From Chara braunii (Eukaryota > Streptophyta > Charophyceae > Charales > Characeae), in the NCBI GenBank assembly GCA_003427395.1, contig BFEA01000391.1, positions 509,098-529,248 of the forward strand: 20,151 nt of DNA, written 5' to 3'. Within the stretch, counting starts at the first letter, position 1. Every line of letters begins with the position of its first letter. The notes below the pieces were generated by a model, which worked only from the letters and a program-made list of their open reading frames with translations, did not search any database and had not been told where the DNA came from. Made by a program: the position numbers and the translations under genes. Positions 10,364 to 18,830 of this stretch are shown piece by piece.

Positions 10364-12424
10364 TTGGCTTTTGCATTCAATGACTATCAGAAAGGTCAAT
10401 TGGATGTGAAGCTAATTTTCTCCGTTAGGATCCACGCAGTGGAACATGAGTGTTGGAACGACAAAGGGTCTGCCTACGAGTTCGGAATATCAGCAGAGGT
10501 CACGGAATTACTCAGAGCTAAGATAGATTCGTTCGTGGCAGAACCCACTGCGTCCCCCTACGCAAACAAGTGGTTTTTTTTTCGGAAACCCAACAAGACG
10601 CTCAGGTGGATCCAAGATTTGCAGAAGCTGAATGCGATGACAATTCGAGACGCGGGATCGCTTCCACAAGCCGATCTGCTGGCAGAATCTCACGCTGGCC
10701 GGAGCATTTACTCCTTGATAGACTTGTATTCGGGATATGACCAACTGCCACTCGATGTCAAGGATAGACCGTACACCGCCATGCATACCCCTGTAGAGCA
10801 ACTGCAGATGCAGGTAACCCCTATGGGCTTTACGAACATTGTGGCGGAAACACAGAGGAGGATGTTTGCGGTAGCAGGAGACATGTTCCCGGAGAAATAC
10901 GAGTCGTATATAGATGACAATCCCATAAAAAGGGCGCGGAACAAAGATGAGACGGAGGTCCAGCCGGGGGTTTGGAAGTTCGTTTGGGATCACCTACAGG
11001 ATGTCAACGACCTACTCCAGCGGTTCCTAGTATATAATATCACCGCAAGCAGGCCAAAGAGCATCCTCGCGGTCCCAGAAGTGACCATACTGGAGTTTCG
11101 CTGTGGGTCCTATGGGAGGAAGCCTGACCCGACAAAAACGGATAAGATCTCTCAATGGCGAACACCCGTGTGCACCACGACGGACGTACGCGCCTTCCTG
11201 GGGGTGGTTGGATTCTGGAGGATCTTTATCAAAGGGTTTGCCAAAATAGCTGAGCCTATCCATGAGATGATTAGGGATGGAGGAACTATGGAATGGACCG
11301 AGGATAGGGAGGCAGCGGTTCAAACCCTCAAAGACATTTTCACTTTTGATCAAGTCACCTTGGCGGCACCCTGCTTCAACGATGAGGTAGGACGACCATT
11401 TATCGTGGAAACAGATAGAGGACCGTTGGCAGTAGGAGGTGTTCTGATACAAAGGAACGAGGAGGGCAAGGAAAGACCTATTAGATTCGAAAGCAGGACC
11501 CTGAATTCTGAAGAACGGCGATACTCCCAGTTCAAAAAGGAGGTCTTAGCCATCCTACATTGTCTTAAGACCTTTCAGGCATACCTATTTGGAATACGGT
11601 TTATCCTGAGAATTGATCCGACCAACGTCGCAGGGGCATTGAAGAACTACAAGCCTATAGACCCGATCGTTGGGAGATTGATAGGCTTTATCTGGCAGTT
11701 CGATTACAAGATCGAGCGAATTGCGGGGCTCCGAAACAAGGCAGACAGGCTAAGTCGGGTCTGCATCACACCGGAAGGCGTAGAGGATATGGAACCCATC
11801 GACGCCTTCTTGGAATATGAGGGTGGAACCCTCACCATGGATAACGAGATGATGAGGTCCGCCTGCACGCCAGGGCAATTGCTGAACCAGACTTTAGAAA
11901 GGGGGACGCCTGCCATAGTTGCGGAACTTAGGGAAGGGCCAGTCACCACGATGAGACGTAAGGATGAAAAAGATTCGTGCGGAGCAACAGTGAGGATGAA
12001 AGAGGAGTTGATAGCGATGGTCGTAGAAGGGGGTCGGGACGCCGTGATGTGCCTAGTAGAATCTTGGGCGCAAAGGGCGCTGCGGTATTTAGTAAATCGG
12101 ACTCAGGAAAAGCAAGATACGAGCCAGGAAGAACAAGAATTCTTCCTCGTACAGATGTATGATGGTATCTTCCGAGAGATCGGCCTGTTACTTATAGGGA
12201 AGAAGCAGCCTATAGAAGTCAGACTCAAGGCAAGAAAGGAAATTGAAAAGTATGCCTTAAGGAACGGCCATCTGTTTAAGAAAGAAGAACGAATGACGCC
12301 TAGGCGAGTTGTGTGCGGAAGGTCTAGGCAGTTGGACGTAATACAGGCAATGCATGATGGACTAGCCGGAGGGCATCGGTCGTCAAAAGGGACCCTTGCA
12401 AAGATCGCGCCACTCTATTTCTGA
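10364..12424 (+). pseudogene. pol: Reverse transcriptase - RNase H - integrase head (pol), longest open block
   Basis: This is a 686-codon open frame, the best preserved part of the element. The frame opens with TTG in mid-protein, so there is no true start here. RT: LRWIQDLQKLN (residues 80-90), the catalytic Asp120 in SLIDLYSGYDQ, TPMGFTN (152-158) and YIDD (182-185). Connection: VRAFLGVVGFWR (275-286). RNase H: Asp351 in ETDRG, Glu393 in KKEVLA, Asp418 in RIDPT and Asp461 in KADRLSR, so all four acidic residues are present. The integrase zinc-binding head starts with His664 and His671 (HDGLAGGH). The frame stops at TGA 12422-12424 after PLYF, where gypsy integrases normally have Trp (F-W-P/x-G-M). 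The same frame 2 continues in the next segment. The pol order places the element in Ty3/gypsy (Metaviridae). Confidence 0.9.
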
Positions 12425-13348
12425 TCTGGCATGGCTACTCGGGTGTTGGGGCCAGGGCATCTGGTCCATCTCGACCTCGCTGTCATGCCTGTATCGACTG
12501 ACGGATACAGGTATATCTTGGACGCAAGGGATAACCTGAATGGTTATGTAGAGGCAGTGACTCTTAAAAGAAAGACGGGGAAGGGAGTAGCAAACCGGAT
12601 AGAAGACTTTTACCTGAGGCACCCCTTTATTCAGAGGTTTATAGCGGACAACGGGACGGAGTTCATAAACCAGGGAGTGCTAGGCAAGTTGAAGATGTTG
12701 TGTGTGTCTATCAAGATCATAGAGCCGTATCATCTTGAGGCCAACGCGCCTGTTGAAACGGGGCACCGGACCGTGAAAAACACAATTGCTAAGCTGGCGG
12801 CAGACGACCTGGGGAATTGGCTCCGGTACCTAAAGCAGGCAGTCTTTTTAGAGAACATGACACCGAAAAAGACAACGGGATGCATTCCGGCAGAACTCTG
12901 GTATGGGAGGGCGATTGATTTCCCAGTGGAAGCATTGGTACCCACCTGGAATAGGCTGGAGGACGACCCGCAAATGTCCACGGAGGAACTAATTGAGGCA
13001 CGATGTCAACATGTTCTTAGAAATGAGGAGACCTTGGAGGATGTTGTTAAGCAAGTGATGGATAGTCGAATGAGAGACAAAGCAAGGTGAGACAAGGTCA
13101 AAAATATCCAGAAAGAGCCTCTCCAGGTGGGGGAGATGGTATTGGTTAGGAACTCGGCACTTGAAAGCACGTGGTCAGGACAACTGGGAAAAAAATTCAA
13201 AGGTCCCTACCGGGTCGCTAAGCGGGTGGGGCTGAACACCTTCGAGCTTGAAGATCTTGATTGTATTGGATTAAAAGGATCATCACCGGGTCAGAGGTTG
13301 GTCAGGTTCCTAAGCCGGGACCCAGTGGAACAATGGTTGCAGGTGTAA
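12425..13348 (+). pseudogene. pol: Integrase core (DD35E) and C-terminal GPY module of pol
   Basis: This continues frame 2 after TGA 12424; ATG 12431 is internal. The catalytic triad is Asp15 (HLDLAV), Asp73 (ADNGTEF) and Glu109 (NAPVETGH), counted from 12431, with exactly 35 residues between the second Asp and the Glu. ELWYGR and the downstream helices match the gypsy integrase. TGA 13088-13090 interrupts the frame after RDKAR, a place where Trp is usual. The same frame runs on through VGEMVLVRNSA and the GPY module KKFKGPYRVAK to TAA 13346-13348. The Cys-Cys half of the HHCC zinc finger is missing: the HH half and the first catalytic Asp are separated by only about 35 residues. No chromodomain is seen. 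Confidence 0.88.
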
Positions 13349-13351
13349 GGA

Positions 13352-13370
13352 TTTTTTTTTTTTTTTTTTT
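13352..13370. repeat. Poly(T) run after pol
   Basis: A homopolymer of 19 T lies immediately after the pol stop. Such runs are prone to sequencing and assembly error. Confidence 0.95.
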
Positions 13371-13430
13371 CTTTTTCTGGGGCAGGGGTGACTGCTTGGG
13401 CTGAGTACGGATGGGGTTGGGGACTCTACG

Positions 13431-13545
13431 GCAATGTACCATATTTTTTGTGGGGTAATGGTGGGAGTGTCTATATGGGGCATCTATGTGTTGGGGCAAT
13501 GTACCATAATTTTTGTGGGGTGATGGGAGCGTCTACCTACGATGT
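13431..13545. repeat. 65-bp direct tandem duplication
   Basis: GCAATGTACCATA followed by a T-run and GTGGGGT occurs at 13431 and again at 13496, and the similarity continues through GGGAG(T/C)GTCTA. The copies differ at a few bases. The stretch is non-coding and lies between pol and the 3' ORF. Confidence 0.8.
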
Positions 13546-13561
13546 CACTCTGAAAGGACTA

Positions 13562-13740
13562 CCAATCATATGGGAATGAGCAAGGGTTCTGGGGAGTAAG
13601 CCTACAAATTCGCAATGGGAGTGGGAGGGAATGTGTGTATATGGGGGCTGNCCAATCATATGGGAATGAGCAAGGGTTCTGGGGAGTAAGCCTACAAATT
13701 CGCAATGGGAGTGGGAGGGAATGTGTGTATATGGGGGCTG
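13562..13740. repeat. Exact 89-bp duplication separated by one N
   Basis: Bases 13562-13650 and 13652-13740 are identical and are separated by a single N at 13651. Perfect identity on both sides of a one-base gap is typical of two contig ends that overlap but were scaffolded without merging. A true tandem duplication is the alternative. A 16-T run (13746-13761) follows just downstream. Confidence 0.9.
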
Positions 13741-13811
13741 TTGTGTTTTTTTTTTTTTTTTGTTATGTATGCACAGAACCAGGGAAAAAGAATACAGCAG
13801 AAAAGACAAAA

Positions 13812-14577
13812 ATGGAATTCGGGAACGAGAAGGAGAGCAATTTCATCAATAGGCCCAGTAAGGAGCGAGGGACAAGACCGACTGAGGAACCAAGCACCAA
13901 GAAAAGAAAGTTGTATGTGGGCTTCGATTTCAACTTGGTTATAGGTAGAGGGGGAAGAAAACAGGGAACCAGGGGGCCCTCGCCTCTGAGAAAAGGGGAA
14001 GGGATATATATCACATCTGGGAGTGGGAGCAGTGAGGGAAATGCAAGCCTGAAAAAGGGGGAGGAATCGGTTAAGGAAAAGGGTCAGGATCCTATGAGGG
14101 GGGACGCTGAGTGCAGTGAGCCGCATGTATGGCACTACGACGAATTTGACGAAAGGGCCTCACCCCTACATGCCAGAAGAACGCGAGGAAGCATATAGCC
14201 CCACGCAGGATAGCAGCAGCGATGAGAATGAGGAAGAACCCAACGAAGTCATAGATATCAGCAGTGGGGAGGAGACCGAAGAAGTCACAAAGCCAACGGA
14301 AGAAGTACAGGCGAGAGATGGGGACCCGGAGGATGAGAATGACAAATGGATACGAGAATTCGGGCCAACTTGTAACCATTGGTTTGACCAGTGGACCAGC
14401 ATCATAGGGCATGACTGGGCGTTAAAGACACAGGAAAAGTTGAGCAGGGGGGAAGAGATAAATCCAACAACCTTCCTCATGGAAGGGGCGCTCGTTGACT
14501 TACAAAGGACGAAGAGGAGGATTCGGAGGGAACTGGATGCTCGGGCGAGGCAGACCCAACACAAGGCGACTGAGTAA
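13812..14577 (+). pseudogene. Extra ORF downstream of pol, acidic with a SIM-like motif, one frameshift
   Basis: From ATG 13812 frame 3 is open to TAG 14196-14198. Around 14150-14165, at a run of C, the sensible reading passes to frame 1 (YMPEEREEAYSP), which is open to TAA 14575-14577. Together they give about 255 codons. The first half has a basic cluster (KKRK, 13899-13910) and Gly/Ser-rich sequence. The middle is strongly acidic (SSSDENEEE) and contains EVIDISSGEETEE (14245-14283), which has the form of a SUMO-interacting motif: a short beta-branched hydrophobic run followed by acidic residues and Ser. The end is a Trp-containing helix (NHWFDQWTSIIGHDWAL) and an Arg/Lys-rich tail. I know no family for it. 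Its position, after integrase and before the polypurine tract, is that of accessory 3' ORFs in some plant gypsy elements; there is no transmembrane segment to suggest an envelope. Confidence 0.55.
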
Positions 14578-14731
14578 CAAGGGGACAATGGATGTAAAAG
14601 GGAGTAGCCATAGTAAAGCAAAAGGAGAGGGAAGGGATACCTGGGACAGGCAAGACTGTCGTGTTGAGTTTTGTATTTGAATTCTTAGAAATAGACGACA
14701 ACGGGACGGTTTCTGGTCTAGAAATGGTTAA

Positions 14732-15067
14732 GGATTGAGTAGCTAGTACTACTTCGTATGAGTACTTGCTTCTTCAAAAGAACTTGAGGATCGATGAGTT
14801 TGACACTAGAGCCATGAACGGTTGACTTTGTCTAGGGAAAGCAAAAGGAAAAAGGGTACTTAGATGAGACAAGACTATGCTATTATCCTTGCATCTAATT
14901 TTTTTGAACAAACTGCAACAAGACTGCTCTCTAAATTGAGAAGTGAACAAGGACTGAGTAGCTAGTGCCACTTCGCATGAGTACTTACTTCTTCGGGAAA
15001 CTTGAGGATCGATGAGATTGAGATAAAAACTGTATATGGTTTACTTTGTTTTGGGAAAGAGAAAGGG
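14732..15067. repeat. Direct duplication of ~120 bp just before the 3' LTR candidate
   Basis: The segment at about 14732-14853 (GAGTAGCTAGTACTACTTCG, then CTTGAGGATCGATGAG, then a purine-rich end GGGAAAGCAAAAGGAAAAAGGG) recurs at about 14951-15067 with about 219 bp spacing and point differences. Both copies end in a polypurine stretch; only the second is followed by TGTCAGG. A shorter echo (GAGCTAGTGCTGCTTGG) lies near 15329. Confidence 0.75.
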
Positions 15068-15075
15068 GAGGGGAT
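15054..15075 (+). promoter_or_regulatory. Candidate polypurine tract (plus-strand primer site)
   Basis: A nearly pure A/G stretch (GGGAAAGAGAAAGGGGAGGGGA) sits directly before TGTCAGG. In LTR retrotransposons the polypurine tract primes plus-strand DNA synthesis and abuts the 3' LTR. It is downstream of gag, pol and the 3' ORF and on the correct strand. Confidence 0.55.
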
Positions 15076-15526
15076 TGTCAGGATTGAGGAAGTTATGGCA
15101 AAAATATTTTCTAAAATGTGCGATTGACCCTCGGTCAGACGAGTTATGGCATGAGTTTCTGAGAGAGGTTAGGGGACCTATGGGTAAAGAGGCATGAAGA
15201 AGCCTCTTCCCTAGGAGCCTAATCCAACCAATCACAAACAAGTCCAGAGCAGCAAGAGGCACGAGAGGTCAGGAAGAGAGAAAACAGTGATGGTGCACAC
15301 TCCCCTCGCTATGGTTGAATGACCGGGTGAGCTAGTGCTGCTTGGGGTTGCGAGCCTCAACTTGAGCACTAGACGCTAAGTCGGATGTATGCATGGATAA
15401 GTGAATGTTGTTGACAAAGGACAAAGAAAAAAGCGTGTATAAAAACCCAAGAAGATGACAACCTTCTAACCCCGAGACAGAGATGGGATCCGTGTCCTCG
15501 AGGCCCCCCCCCTCTCGGGCACTAAC
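15076..15526 (+). mobile_element. Candidate start of the 3' LTR (U3)
   Basis: It starts with TG right after the polypurine tract. It contains CCAAT at 15228-15232 and TATAAAAA at 15438-15445 in the right order, as expected for an LTR promoter, and lacks any coding frame. The end of the LTR (a terminal CA) could not be fixed because minisatellites follow. I found no copy of this sequence in the first 2.9 kb or before gag, so the paired 5' LTR is missing from the window, too diverged, or not present. Confidence 0.4.
15438..15445 (+). promoter_or_regulatory. TATA box-like sequence in the putative LTR
   Basis: TATAAAAA lies about 205 bp after a CCAAT box and about 360 bp into the putative LTR. 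The C-rich stretch at about 15506-15513 falls downstream of where transcription would start. This is a motif match only. Confidence 0.35.
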
Positions 15527-15726
15527 ACTGGAATGGATAAGGACGGCCCTGACAAGGCCGACCGATTGGAATGGATAAGAACGACCCTAACCAGGCTGTT
15601 TGATTTGAGAATGGAAAGAAATGGCCCTAACCAGGCTGTTCGACTTGAGAATGGAAAGGAATGGCCCTAACCAGGCTGTTCGACTTGAGAATGGAAAAGA
15701 ATGACCCTAACCAGGTTGTTCGGAAA
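15527..15726. repeat. 40-bp minisatellite, about five copies
   Basis: The unit GAATGGAAAGAAATGGCCCT plus AACCAGGCTGTTCGACTTGA repeats with period 40 (starts at 15607, 15647 and 15687, with two more diverged copies before). The inner copies are nearly identical and the outer ones degenerate, which indicates recent expansion by slippage or unequal exchange. Confidence 0.9.
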
Positions 15727-17035
15727 TGAACCCTGATAAGGGTCATTTCTTTTGAAATAGGCACGGGGGTCCCCTGTAGAATTGATTGAGAGATGTTGAT
15801 TGAGAAAGAGTTGGAATGAGCACTATGAGATGGAAAAGTCTGGTGGGTCGGTCATTGAAATAGTCGTAAGGATGGACGAAAGAGAATGATGTCGTAGAGA
15901 GAGAAGGGCAGAATAAAGAAGGTCAGGCCTCAAGTCGAGAAGGGCATAGACCGTTGGGACGGTCATAAGGGTTGCAAATGTGGAAGTTAAGGATTGGAGG
16001 TGGGCCGACGGGTCAGCCTTGTAAAATAGCTATTGAAGAAGCGACCACTGGATCTGTCACGAGGGGTGGCCTTGTTGAAGAGAGGCTGTCGGACCAGCCA
16101 TGAGAAGCAACCATGAGAAAGAGCTGGAAACAGCATTGGATTGAGTGATGAGAATTGGATAATTGCATTGCATAAGTCAGGGGACCCTAGGCAATTTTAA
16201 AGAAAGGTCGTCGGGCCGACAATAGAAATGGCATTGAGAAAGATTTTTCCTTTTCCTCCAGTCTCTGACCTCGGCAAGGGGGGGATACCGGTGCCTGCAC
16301 CGCGACCCCAAGACCTCTATCCTTTCAAGGAAAAAGCCTGAGCGTGACCTATTCCTCTTAAAAGGGGATGAGCGTTAAAGGATCAAGGCACCTATCCCTT
16401 GGATCGGTGCTGGCCGTCCGGAACTAACTCCGACAATGAGCTCTAGTCGGGGAGTTCAAACTGTGCCTCATGGTGACAGCCTAAACGTCAACGGGTGAGA
16501 GAACCAAATGGGCGTGGTGCCATTCTTATTCTAGTCTCTTTTGTTCTCTCCAACCACACGCCATACCATAGAGGAGTGGCATGGACGTTTGGGGCGGACC
16601 TCGGCTGCCTGCATTACGTTGGGCGGCACTGTCCAAGGGGAGGGGCTTGGCGTGGTACCGGGTGAAGTCCACGTCCACCACGAGGCGTTGACACCGCCTC
16701 GCCGGAACATTACAACCGTTTCGGGACTAACCGCGAGGTCATCTTACAACCAGACGAGACCTTTGAGAGGCTTGGACTGGACCTGCCTGCCAGACGTAAG
16801 GAGGAACCTCAGTGTTGGTGCTCATCGCGTAATAGCAAAGGTCGGACTGAGTAGGAGGTTGAGGTGTCACCCATTGGGGAAGAATTGATCATTTTTCCTT
16901 CATGAAGCGGATGGGCTTGCTTCCTTGGCGGCAGTCGGCAGGCCAAAGGTGTGCGTACCTCCGAGTGAGGGTCAATCGTGCGATGGGACATCGCATTTTG
17001 AGTGGGGGGAAGGTGTGTCATCTATCGATGAAAAG
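15727..17035. other. Gene-free stretch, probably LTR or other repeat DNA
   Basis: No frame here has recognisable content. The 115-codon + strand frame at 16541-16888 shows no motif. The sequence is moderately GC-rich with short direct echoes such as GGTCGTCGGGCCGAC-like words at 16000-16215. It could be the body of a long LTR. Confidence 0.4.
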
Positions 17036-17425
17036 GCATGCAGAAGAAAAATGCTTGTGTAATTGACTTTGCGCGGACTTGAGAAAAGGCCTGGCAAGAT
17101 GTCCAGAAGAGAAATGCTTGTGTAATTGACTATGCGCAGGCTTGAGAAAAGGTCTGGCAAGATGTCCAGAAGAGAAATGCTTGTGTAATTGACTTTGCAT
17201 GAGCTTGAGAAAGGGGCCTGGCAAGATGTCCAGAAGAGAAAAGACTTGTGTAATTGACTTTGCATGGCCTTGAGAAAAGGCCTGGCAAAATGGGAAATGG
17301 ATGAGTAATTGACTTTGCGTAGGCTTGAGAAAAGGCCTGACAAGATGTCCAGAAGAGAAACGGATGTATAATTGACTTCGCATGGCTTGAGAAAGGTCTG
17401 GCGAGATGTCCAGAAGAAAGATGCA
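17036..17425. repeat. 63-bp tandem repeat, six to seven copies
   Basis: TTGTGTAATTGACTTTGC, then a CTTGAGAAAAGGCCTGGCAA box, then GATGTCCAGAAGAGAAATG, recur at 17055, 17118, 17181, 17246, 17301 and 17363, giving spacings of 63, 63, 65, 55 and 62. The fifth copy has lost about 8-10 bases. A partial copy ends near 17425. The period is a multiple of three, which leaves several minus-strand frames open by accident. Confidence 0.9.
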
Positions 17426-17714
17426 GATGAAATGGATTGGGTGATATGTATGAAAAACGAATTGAGCATGGGTAAAAGAAAGCGCGAAAGAGGGAGATAT
17501 GCATGCGAAATTGGCAGGGCTGGAGAAAAACCGAGTAAAATAGCTCGGGAAAAATACATGTGAATTTGGTTGAGCTTAAGCTTGAGGAAAGGATGACGGA
17601 AAGCATGGATTGCACGGGCCGAAGGACGCTTGGGATAGCGAGGTCCAGGGGAGAAGCCGGGGCGGCGAGAAAAGGAAAGATTGGAGGAAGGGTCTGATGT
17701 ACTTCGGGTAATGA
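17426..17714. other. Short non-coding spacer between minisatellites
   Basis: No gene is seen. The perfect palindrome AGCTTAAGCT lies near 17572-17581. The stretch is purine-rich. Confidence 0.5.
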
Positions 17715-17990
17715 ACGAGAAAAGGAAGGGTTTGATGATTTAAGAATGATGAATGAGACGGAAAGGGTTTTTTATGTTCTCAGAGTGATGAATGAGATGA
17801 AATGTTTGATGCTCTAAGAGTGGTGAATGAGATGGAAAGAGTTTTTGATGTTCTCAGAGTGATGAATGAGATGAAATGTCTGATGCTCTCAGAGTGATGA
17901 ATGAGACGGAACGGGTTTGATGTTTTAAGACTGATGAATGAAACGGAAAGGGCTTGATGTTCTAAGAGTGATGAGTGAGAAGAGAGAAGT
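17715..17990. repeat. ~37-bp tandem repeat with alternating 39/35-bp spacing
   Basis: GATGAATGAGA-type words occur at 17748, 17787, 17822, 17861, 17896, 17933 and 17970, giving intervals of 39, 35, 39, 35, 37 and 37. Each copy has TTGATGTTCTCAGAGT-like sequence before the word. The alternation indicates a 74-bp dimer as the unit that was amplified. Confidence 0.85.
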
Positions 17991-18169
17991 CTGAGGTAGG
18001 CTTTTGACCTTCCACACCCTCCTCCGCCCTAAGGGGCGAAAACTAAAGGAAACCCTGAGAGAGGAACAGGAAAAGACAAAAAAGACCCTGGCAAGCTAAC
18101 TACATGTTTCACCCCACTCCCTCTTCCCCTCCGTCTACCCCTCCAAAAACTCCTACTGACTAAGGACTG

Positions 18170-18750
18170 GTGCGCGATGAGGACATCACGAATGAGTGGG
18201 GGGAATGTGTCAGGACCGGTGGGTCCCGAGATAAGCCTTGCCCGTTGAGAGGCGGTATACCGCGGAATTGTGCACGGCAGAGAAAACCAAAGGCAAGAAG
18301 GGTAAGAGGACTAAAGGCATTAGCACTAACACTTGGGGATTTAGACGTTGTCTCGGGTCGCTGGAGCCGCTGGACTAAGAAAAGGCTAGCGGGACGGCGA
18401 GCGGCAAGGGACCACAAAAGGTTGGTAAAAACGGCACTTCCCTCGAAAAGGAAGAGGGCCGCCATAAAAAGTGATGATGAAGGTTGTGCACTGCAACGAG
18501 AGAAGAATTGGAGAAAATAGTAAGTAAGAAGCCGGCGCCTGAGAAGGTAGCCGGGCCAAGAGGGCCACCGGGACGCAACCACAGGAAGGTCAACGGGCCA
18601 TGGGCCAAGCAAAAAGTCACGGCCAGGAAGATCGGCACGCGGAACAAGAGGAAGACAAAGTGTCAGGGACCACCGGGGGGACAAAGTGTCGGGGACCATC
18701 GGCAGAGCAAAGTATCGGGGACCATTAGCGGGACTAGTGACGGGGACTAG
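18170..18750 (+). pseudogene. Possible basic-protein remnant in two overlapping frames
   Basis: An open frame from 18170 to 18520 (ATG 18179 would be internal) is Arg/Lys-rich in its second half (KKRLAGRRAARDHKRLVKT, then PSKRKRAAIKSDDEG). At about 18480 it overlaps a second frame (18484-18750) that continues in the same style (EELEKIVSKKPAPEKVAGPRG). A single indel would join them. The composition suggests a nucleic-acid-binding or disordered segment, but low-complexity DNA could give the same picture. The second frame runs into the 26-bp repeats at its end. Confidence 0.25.
18195..18207 (+). promoter_or_regulatory. Second PPT-like junction (GTGGGGGGAATG) before TGTCAGGACC
   Basis: AGTGGGGGGAATG followed by TGTCAGGACC has the form of the PPT/LTR junction of many plant gypsy elements, where a G-rich tract precedes TG. 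It begins with the same TGTCAGGA as the candidate LTR start at 15076, but the sequences then differ. It may mark a second, truncated element. Confidence 0.35.
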
Positions 18751-18830
18751 CGTGGGACGAGTACCGACGGGACCACTAGCGGGACTAGTGGCGGGGACTA
18801 GCGCGGGACAAGTGGCGAGGACGTGCGGCG
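18655..18830. repeat. GGGAC-rich tandem repeats of 26 and 51 bp
   Basis: ACAAAGTGTCGGGGACCATC-like units begin at about 18655, 18681 and 18707 (period 26). They are followed by two 51-bp units, each beginning AGCGGGACTAGTG (18727, 18778). The second period is nearly twice the first, suggesting one 25/26-bp ancestor. Confidence 0.75.

Noticed and set aside
16541-16888. 115-codon plus-strand open frame
   Set aside because: It has no motif, is isolated in repeat DNA, and its start is not supported by context.
17036-17425. CRISPR-like array
   Set aside because: The repeats are contiguous full-length tandem units without unique spacers, in a clearly eukaryotic repeat setting.
16972-17615. Long minus-strand open frames with a 21-residue repeat
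   Set aside because: All three minus frames are open across the same 63-bp minisatellite, which is expected of a period divisible by three without stops. There is no motif and no frame preference.
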